NCBI GenBank assembly: GCA_027450105.1
Contig: DAIDKJ010000030.1
Location: 5,195 to 11,941 of the forward strand
DNA: 6,747 nt
Direction of reading: 5' to 3'
From: Ferrovum sp.
Lineage (GTDB): Bacteria > Pseudomonadota > Gammaproteobacteria > Burkholderiales > Ferrovaceae
The notes under the pieces are model-generated. The model was not told the origin of the DNA. It searched no databases and saw nothing but the letters and a program-made list of their open reading frames with translations. The translations under genes and the position numbers were made by a program. Positions 1-3,456 of this stretch are shown one piece after another; the first letter of the stretch is position 1; each line of letters starts with the position of its first letter.

Positions 1-165
1 GGCCGTATCCACAAACATGCGAAACAGGGGAACCCCCCCCATGATGGCTCCCCAGGAAAATCCAATGATGGCGTAGGTAATGCAGGCATAAACGAACAAG
101 AGGGTGAATTTGGTGTACTCGTGATCCAGAATGCCGGGGTGCAAGGGTTGTTGTTCGGTAGCCAT
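1..165 (-). CDS. Haem-copper oxidase-like catalytic subunit (CcoN/NorB type), N-terminal fragment
   Basis: The first 55 codons of a gene that runs off the left edge. The protein begins MATEQQPLHPGILDHEY, a short polar leader. A strongly hydrophobic stretch follows at about residues 20-46 (FTLLFVYACIT...GFSWGAIMGG), as expected for the first transmembrane helix of a polytopic protein. The ATG at 163-165 lies 3 nt after the stop of the monohaem cytochrome gene, so the two are almost certainly cotranslated. The call rests on context: a membrane-anchored monohaem cytochrome c directly before a polytopic protein is typical of cbb3 oxidase (CcoO/CcoN) and NO reductase (NorC/NorB) pairs. The visible part has no haem- or copper-ligating histidines, so an oxidase, a NO reductase and an unrelated membrane protein cannot be separated here. 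An eight-G run near codons 41-43 (plus-strand C run at 33-40) could allow slippage or be a sequencing risk. I am fairly sure of the reading frame and only moderately sure of the family. Confidence 0.6.
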   Translation of the reverse strand, partial: MATEQQPLHPGILDHEYTKFTLLFVYACITYAIIGFSWGAIMGGVPLFRMFVDTA

Positions 166-168
166 TAC

Positions 169-747
169 TCAGGGTCTCTCGTTATTGGGTTTCATGGCGT
201 CTTGTCGCAGGTCGTGGCGTTCGGCTTTCCAGGTGTCGGGGGCCCAGATCTTCACCATTTCATCCACAAACCCCGAGCGTTCCGGCATGGGCAACTCGGC
301 GTCGGGCGAACCTTGGGTCGCTTTTAGTTCGGACAGAAACACCGCCATGTCGTGCAATTCGGTATCAGGCAGCCCTGCCACATAGGCGGCCTCCTTGTTC
401 AGACCATGATCCACCGTTTTGGTTTCGTAAGTAGCTTCGGGTCTTTTGAGAAAATTGATCAGGTAGTTCAGCGAACGTTTGGAACCCACTCCGTCCAGGG
501 TTACCCCATGGTTGGTCCCATTGCGCAGGGCCCGATGACAATCGGTGCAACCCCGATCGCGAAACAACTCGGAGCCATGTTTGCCGATGGGGGTGAAATC
601 AAAGGTGGTGGTGGCGGGATACATGGGGTGATTGAGGCGAGAACGATAAATTTCCAGCATGACAAAGCTCAACACGGCAAACACCAGGAGTAATGCCACG
701 ATACCAAACAAAATCTTCTCGCCAAGCTTGAGTTGGCTGATCTTCAT
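169..747 (-). CDS. Membrane-anchored monohaem cytochrome c, probable oxidase subunit (CcoO/NorC-like role)
   Basis: A 192-residue protein. Residues 12-31 form one hydrophobic helix (ILFGIVALLLVFAVLSFVML) after a lysine-containing N-terminus. There is no clear signal-peptidase site, so it is probably an uncleaved anchor with the haem domain in the periplasm. One haem-binding motif, C67-T-D-C70-H71, follows GSELFRDRG, and a cytochrome c-like C-terminal helix lies at about 127-142 (LPDTELHDMAVFLSEL). No methionine lies between the haem motif and that helix, where class I cytochromes usually keep the sixth ligand. H114, M134 or the later M154 are possible ligands, so the coordination is uncertain. 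The start at 747 has an AAGGA site 6 nt upstream. The next gene starts 3 nt after the stop, which implies a functional pair. Likely role: passing electrons from a soluble carrier such as the nearby cytochrome c4 to the oxidase-like subunit. The order (cytochrome first) matches norCB more than ccoNO. The cytochrome call is firm; the subunit identity is inferred. Confidence 0.82.
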   Translation of the reverse strand: MKISQLKLGEKILFGIVALLLVFAVLSFVMLEIYRSRLNHPMYPATTTFDFTPIGKHGSELFRDRGCTDCHRALRNGTNHGVTLDGVGSKRSLNYLINFLKRPEATYETKTVDHGLNKEAAYVAGLPDTELHDMAVFLSELKATQGSPDAELPMPERSGFVDEMVKIWAPDTWKAERHDLRQDAMKPNNERP

Positions 748-800
748 GAAATTTCCTTCGCAAGGACCATCGGGTCAGTCTGCGTTTTGGGGTACCGCAA

Positions 801-840
801 GTTAAAAACAAAACCCGCGCACCAAGGGGCGCGCGGGTTT
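801..840 (-). terminator. Intrinsic terminator after the cytochrome c4 gene
   Basis: A perfect 10-bp inverted repeat (AAACCCGCGC at 811-820 and its complement at 831-840) with a 10-nt loop. Read on the minus strand the GC-rich stem runs straight into TTTTGTTTTT, the classic form of a rho-independent terminator. It begins 30 nt after the cytochrome c4 stop and ends about 55 nt before the start of the monohaem cytochrome gene. It therefore either separates the two transcription units or acts as a partial terminator that keeps the c4 more abundant than the oxidase subunits. On the plus strand the hairpin is followed by GGGTGG, so it should not terminate in that direction. Confidence 0.88.
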
Positions 841-870
841 GGGTGGATCCTGAACGAAAAACGGGCGCGC

Positions 871-1611
871 TTAGTGCGTGGTATTGGGGACGCGCGTATT
901 CCCTTCGGTGGTACGAGGGGCCGTGGCCAGGAACGCGGCGACGTTGTTGATGTCGTCATCCGTAAGGTTCTTGGCAATGGCACGCATCATGCCGTAAGGG
1001 TCATTGGCGCGGCTGGCATCCCGCCAGTTATGCAACTGGTTGACCAAGTAGGTGTATTTCTGTTCGCCAATGACGGGGAACATGGGTGCTGCCCCACGAC
1101 CGTTGTAACCATGGCAGGATTGGCAGGCCGACACCTTCCCGTAAATACCGTATTTCACGATGACCTGACCGAGGTATTTTTCACCAACGGGTTGTCCATC
1201 GGCTTTGATGGCCTTCAGATCAGAAAGTTCTGTGGGGGCCAAGGGCAGGGAATTCACGTATGCGGCCACATCTCGCTTGTCTTGTTCGCTCAACTGCTGG
1301 GCAAACATGGGCATGACCGCTCCTGCACCGGAAGGTGTACGGCGCCCCTCAGAGAGGTCGGTGAGTTGCTTGACGATGTAGGGATAACCCAGGTTGTTCA
1401 GTCGAGGAGCGCCCATGGCCTCGGTTCCCCACCCGGTGGGTCCGTGGCAAGTCATGCAGGCTGGAGCAGCACCCTTGCCTTCCGTGAAAATTTTCTTGCC
1501 ATTGGCGATATCACCGCCCATTTGCCCTTCTTCGCTTGCAAGCACTGCAGTGCTCGTCAACATGGACGCCAGCGTCAATCCCAACGAAATCCTGATCATT
1601 GTCTTTTTCAT
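871..1611 (-). CDS. Periplasmic dihaem cytochrome c, c4 family
   Basis: A 246-residue protein. A Sec signal peptide (MKKTMIRISLGLTLASMLTS, then TAVLA) probably ends after A25. Two tandem class I cytochrome c domains follow. The first has C52-M-T-C55-H56 with likely axial Met100 or Met102 in AVMPMF. The second has C163-Q-S-C166-H167 with likely Met208 or Met209. Each domain ends in a helix of the type LSEQDKRDVAAYVNSL or LTDDDINNVAAFLAT. Two-domain c4 proteins are usually somewhat smaller in mature form; the longer inter-domain part here holds a lysine-rich segment. They carry electrons in the periplasm to terminal oxidases, and c4-type Cyc1 proteins do this in acidophilic iron oxidisers. The start at 1611 is chosen because GGAGGGGGGT (1614-1623) lies just upstream and the signal peptide begins there; the in-frame ATG at 1659 lacks both. 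The gene is divergent from the HiPIP gene and ends at a strong terminator. Electron donation to the oxidase-like genes downstream is inferred. Confidence 0.92.
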   Translation of the reverse strand: MKKTMIRISLGLTLASMLTSTAVLASEEGQMGGDIANGKKIFTEGKGAAPACMTCHGPTGWGTEAMGAPRLNNLGYPYIVKQLTDLSEGRRTPSGAGAVMPMFAQQLSEQDKRDVAAYVNSLPLAPTELSDLKAIKADGQPVGEKYLGQVIVKYGIYGKVSACQSCHGYNGRGAAPMFPVIGEQKYTYLVNQLHNWRDASRANDPYGMMRAIAKNLTDDDINNVAAFLATAPRTTEGNTRVPNTTH

Positions 1612-1785
1612 GTACCCCCCTCCGGAATGGCTTTTTAGTGATATACCGTGGCCAATCAAATGTGTGCGATCCCGTTTTTGCGATCTGATGTCGATAAACA
1701 GTTACGCCCCCCGTGCTGCGCGTTTCGGCCTTGTCCGTGCGAAAAATCAATACTCCATCGCGCCGGCAAACCGTGCGTGTGTCGA

Positions 1786-1813
1786 AGTCTATCATGCTTT
1801 TTTTAATTCGCAA
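1786..1813 (-). promoter_or_regulatory. Candidate sigma-70 promoter for cytochrome c4
   Basis: On the minus strand TTGCGA (1808-1813) is followed by a 16-nt, A-rich spacer and then TAGACT (1786-1791), immediately preceded by TGA, an extended -10 element. Transcription would start near 1779 and give a leader of about 170 nt before the c4 ATG. The match is reasonable but from reading only; promoter calls in AT-rich spacers are error-prone. Confidence 0.42.
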
Positions 1814-1909
1814 ATTCTCGCTAGCCATTTTTTTGTCTTACATCAAGTTTCTTTGGCAGGCGTTGCCCAGATTCTTCACTGGGTGTTGCGAAAAAAATGC
1901 GTCAAAGGT

Positions 1910-1939
1910 TTGACAAGGCTGTTTTATGGGTGATACGCT
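1910..1939 (+). promoter_or_regulatory. Candidate sigma-70 promoter for the HiPIP gene
   Basis: A consensus -35 box, TTGACA (1910-1915), is followed at 18 nt by TACGCT (1934-1939) preceded by TGA, an extended -10. An alternative -10 is GATACG at 1932-1937 with 16-nt spacing. The start would fall near 1946, leaving a leader of about 130 nt that includes the 1956-1980 hairpin. This is the best plus-strand promoter candidate in the spacer. Confidence 0.5.
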
Positions 1940-1955
1940 TTACCTCGTGGTCTGT

Positions 1956-1980
1956 CGAGCGTCCTTTGGACGGCAGCTCG
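1956..1980 (+). repeat. Inverted repeat / leader hairpin upstream of HiPIP
   Basis: CGAGC (1956-1960) pairs with GCTCG (1976-1980). Inside it GTCC (1961-1964) pairs with GGAC (1968-1971) around a TTT loop, leaving a 4-nt bulge GGCA. If the 1910-1939 promoter is used, this hairpin forms at the very 5' end of the transcript, where it could stabilise the message. It could instead be a DNA operator. It is not followed by a T run, so it is not a terminator. Confidence 0.4.
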
Positions 1981-2010
1981 TTGGCCATCGGTTCACTTTA
2001 GTTGTATGGT
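1981..2010 (+). promoter_or_regulatory. Weak second promoter candidate for HiPIP
   Basis: TTGGCC (1981-1986) and TATGGT (2005-2010) are separated by 18 nt; each matches four of six sigma-70 consensus positions. It would give a short leader of about 60 nt. It is clearly weaker than the 1910-1939 candidate and is listed only as an alternative. Confidence 0.22.
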
Positions 2011-2076
2011 CAACACAATCCAAAGTGTGCGCGGTATACCGTTCACGAAAACAAACGATCTGGAGGGGGTTACAAC

Positions 2077-2382
2077 ATGGAAGACAATATCAAACAATCA
2101 CGTCGTCAATTGCTGAAGATGGGCACCATTGCCCTGGTTGCAGCGCCAATGGTGGGCTTCACCACCTCCGCTTTTGCCAAGCAAAATGCGGGTGTTCGTG
2201 CCGCGTTGAAGTTTCAAACCCATCCCAATGGCGAGAAACAATGCAGCAAATGCATGAACTTCATCCCTAATAAAGACAAGCCAAATGATCCCGGTGCAAT
2301 TCACGGGTGCAAACTGTATCCCGGAGATGATGAAATCGTTCCGAACGGATACTGCAACGGCTTTGTTGCTAAACCCAAATAA
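2077..2382 (+). CDS. High-potential iron-sulfur protein (HiPIP), Tat-exported
   Basis: A 101-residue protein, a normal length for a HiPIP precursor. The N-terminus has a twin-arginine signal: S8-R9-R10-Q-L-L-K, then a hydrophobic stretch (about 16-28) and a probable cleavage after A-F-A (residue 34). This fits export of a folded, cluster-loaded protein. The mature part has the family's four cluster ligands, C56-x2-C59-x18-C78-x14-C93, with glycines and aromatics around the last cysteine (NGYCNGF). HiPIPs are small periplasmic carriers with one [4Fe-4S] cluster cycling between 2+ and 3+. They link quinol-oxidising complexes to oxidases or reaction centres; the Acidithiobacillus Iro protein is a member. 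The ATG at 2077 is chosen over the in-frame ATG at 2002 because GGAGGGGG (2062-2069) lies 7 nt upstream and the Tat motif sits at the usual distance. Its own candidate promoter and strong terminator make it a likely single-gene, highly expressed unit. Its position beside the act operon suggests it is a partner of ACIII (inference). Confidence 0.95.
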   Translation: MEDNIKQSRRQLLKMGTIALVAAPMVGFTTSAFAKQNAGVRAALKFQTHPNGEKQCSKCMNFIPNKDKPNDPGAIHGCKLYPGDDEIVPNGYCNGFVAKPK

Positions 2383-2401
2383 TTCAAAAAGTTAGTTTTA
2401 A

Positions 2402-2435
2402 GTACGAAAAGGTGCCTTCGGGCACCTTTTCGTGC
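2402..2435 (+). terminator. Intrinsic terminator after HiPIP, possibly bidirectional
   Basis: The arms ACGAAAAGGTGCC (2404-2416) and its exact complement (2421-2433) enclose a stable TTCG tetraloop; one G-T and one G-C pair can extend the stem to 2402-2435. The GC-rich core GGTGCC/GGCACC is followed by TTTT on the plus strand. An AAAA before the core gives the same arrangement on the minus strand, so it could stop transcription in both directions. It lies 20 nt after the HiPIP stop and implies that the act operon needs its own promoter. Confidence 0.92.
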
Positions 2436-2511
2436 CTTTGGTGCTGATGGAACGTTGGTGGGTCGTCACCGGAAGGTTTGACGGCCCCTTGTAGTGTCTG
2501 TTTGCGCCCAT

Positions 2512-2528
2512 GCTGGACTTGGTCCAGC
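2512..2528. repeat. Perfect 7-bp inverted repeat with 3-nt centre
   Basis: GCTGGAC (2512-2518), TTG, GTCCAGC (2522-2528). The 17-bp symmetric site has the size and shape of a dimeric regulator's operator, or could form a tight hairpin in RNA. It lies about 30 nt downstream of the lone TTGACG, where a repressor could act on an act promoter. No known regulator is assigned. Confidence 0.4.
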
Positions 2529-2628
2529 CTTTATGGGGATCGTCCTCATGGTTGCGGTGGTCTGTGGCGTGCCTGTGAGGTACAGCAACGCCCAGGCAGG
2601 AGTGGCAGGCGTTTCATCCCGGTGCTCA

Positions 2629-2650
2629 GGCTTTGCCCACAAGCAAAGCC
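2629..2650. repeat. Perfect 8-bp inverted repeat with 6-nt loop
   Basis: GGCTTTGC (2629-2636), CCACAA, GCAAAGCC (2643-2650). There is no T run directly after either arm, so it is not a standard terminator. It could be part of a folded leader of the act transcript. Confidence 0.45.
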
Positions 2651-2724
2651 AGGGCGGTTGTTTCTGGGGCTACAGGGTTTCAGGATCAGGCAGCAGTTAC
2701 TGACAAGCATCAGGTAAGGCCAAT

Positions 2725-2751
2725 CGCCACGGGCTTGCAACGCCTGTGGTG
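2725..2751 (+). repeat. 10-bp imperfect hairpin upstream of actA
   Basis: CGCCACGGGC (2725-2734) pairs with GCCTGTGGTG (2742-2751) through a 7-nt loop, with two G-U pairs that exist only in RNA on the plus strand. The wobble pairs hint at RNA rather than DNA structure. In GC-rich sequence such a stem can also occur by chance. Confidence 0.35.
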
Positions 2752-2815
2752 TTGTCGTGGTCGTCCCGTATTGGGTCGATCGGGGATTACTTTTACTTCT
2801 GGGCGGGTGCATGGA

Positions 2816-3430
2816 ATGAACGTGTGCATAAAGAAACTGATGATATGGTTGTCCCTTTGGGCCTTGGTGGGTTCGGCCCTGGCAGAACCTTTTGTGCCGG
2901 GAGGAGCCATTGGCTCACAAACGGATGATGGGTACAACGCATTGGGGCCGGTGGTGGAACAGCCCTTCGAATTTCCACACAACATCCATGCGGGGCAGAT
3001 GGGGATCAACTGCATGTACTGTCACACCTATGCGCGTCGCAGTGCGGTGTCGGGTATTCCCCGGTTGGACAAATGCATGGGCTGTCATAAGCTGATCGAG
3101 TCGGTGAAAGACAAACCGCGCATCAAAAAGCTCTTCGAGTATTGGGACAAGAAAGAGCCCATTCCCTGGAAGAAAGTCCATGACCTGCCAGATTTCGTGC
3201 GTTTCAACCACGAGCGCCACATTCAGCGCTTCTATTTCCGGGAAAAACGTTCGATACGGGAAACCTGTGGTTACTGCCATGGTGACGTGGCTTCCATGAC
3301 GACGGCACGCCGGGTCAAGGCCATTTCAATGGGGTGGTGTATCAGCTGCCACCAGAAAGAACACCTGGAAAATGCCAGCACCACAAAAACCAGCAATGGT
3401 CCGAACGACTGCTGGCAATGCCACAAGTAA
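2816..3430 (+). CDS. actA: Pentahaem cytochrome c subunit of alternative complex III (ActA)
   Basis: A 204-residue protein. A hydrophobic N-terminus (LMIWLSLWALVGSALA, to A23) acts as a signal peptide or anchor. Five CxxCH motifs follow: C66-M-Y-C-H70, C87-M-G-C-H91, C151-G-Y-C-H155, C175-I-S-C-H179 and C199-W-Q-C-H203, the last one residue before the C-terminus. Extra histidines (H55, H58, H132, H135, H183) could be sixth ligands, as in c7/c3-type multihaem proteins. ActA of ACIII is a pentahaem cytochrome that gathers electrons from the iron-sulfur wire and passes them to periplasmic acceptors. The gene stands 26 nt before actB1, the usual order. The ATG at 2816 is preferred because the signal peptide begins there; its ribosome site (GGGCGGGT, 2801-2808) is weak, and the M9 ATG at 2840 is a less likely alternative. 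The upstream in-frame extension to 2633 looks like non-coding sequence. Taken alone it could belong to another NrfD-type complex, but the following genes settle it. Confidence 0.9.
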   Translation: MNVCIKKLMIWLSLWALVGSALAEPFVPGGAIGSQTDDGYNALGPVVEQPFEFPHNIHAGQMGINCMYCHTYARRSAVSGIPRLDKCMGCHKLIESVKDKPRIKKLFEYWDKKEPIPWKKVHDLPDFVRFNHERHIQRFYFREKRSIRETCGYCHGDVASMTTARRVKAISMGWCISCHQKEHLENASTTKTSNGPNDCWQCHK

Positions 3431-3456
3431 TCCAGATCAGAATCTAGGGGGATGGT

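Larger units (their letters stand above)
1612..2076. other. Divergent intergenic regulatory region
   Basis: A 465-nt spacer between the divergent cytochrome c4 (minus) and HiPIP (plus) genes, AT-richer than the flanking coding DNA. I find no credible gene in it: the open frames that cross it lack ribosome sites and family-like sequence. It holds a candidate minus-strand promoter (1786-1813), a candidate plus-strand promoter (1910-1939), a weaker second plus-strand candidate (1981-2010), a hairpin (1956-1980), and purine-rich ribosome sites at both edges. A second possible minus-strand -10 (TATATC, complement of 1640-1645) lies close to the c4 start but has no good -35. A short inverted repeat, CCCAG with CTGGG (1866-1883), sits just upstream of the plus-strand -35 and might be an operator half-site pair; this is weak. 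Confidence 0.7.
2436..2815. other. 380-nt gap before the act operon, no convincing gene
   Basis: This GC-rich stretch between the HiPIP terminator and actA holds no protein I can support. A GTG-started frame at 2494-2703 (69 residues) has one hydrophobic segment (AFMGIVLMVAVV) and then Ser/Gly/Cys-rich sequence. It lacks a ribosome site and any family resemblance. At least three inverted repeats are visible (2512-2528, 2629-2650, 2725-2751), plus a 6-bp pair AACGCC/GGCGTT (2587-2592 with 2608-2613). The act promoter should be here, but I see only a lone TTGACG (2478-2483) with no good -10 at the right spacing. The stretch could be a structured leader, a region controlled by a non-sigma-70 factor, or the remains of a lost gene. 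Confidence 0.5.

Noticed and set aside
1541..1554. Perfect 14-bp palindrome AGCACTGCAGTGCT.
   Set aside because: It lies inside the signal-peptide codons of the cytochrome c4 gene, as a single copy and about 60-70 nt after the start. Chance is the simpler explanation than an operator.
733..1638. A long plus-strand open frame opposite the cytochrome c4 gene (301 codons).
   Set aside because: The minus strand has a signal peptide, two haem motifs and a strong ribosome site. The plus frame has none of these and crosses the terminator hairpin.
2002..2076. A 25-residue N-terminal extension of the HiPIP from the upstream ATG at 2002.
   Set aside because: It would bury the Tat motif, has no ribosome site, and runs through the second promoter candidate and the strong Shine-Dalgarno site.
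2494..2703. A small GTG-started frame with one hydrophobic segment, possibly a membrane or secreted peptide.
   Set aside because: No ribosome site, no recognisable family, low-complexity Ser/Gly tail, and it is crossed by two of the inverted repeats. Kept only as a possible remnant in the gap description.
2816..3430. Reading the pentahaem cytochrome as an NrfA-like nitrite reductase or NrfB.
   Set aside because: It lacks the CxxCK catalytic haem motif and NrfA length, and sits at the head of an act operon.
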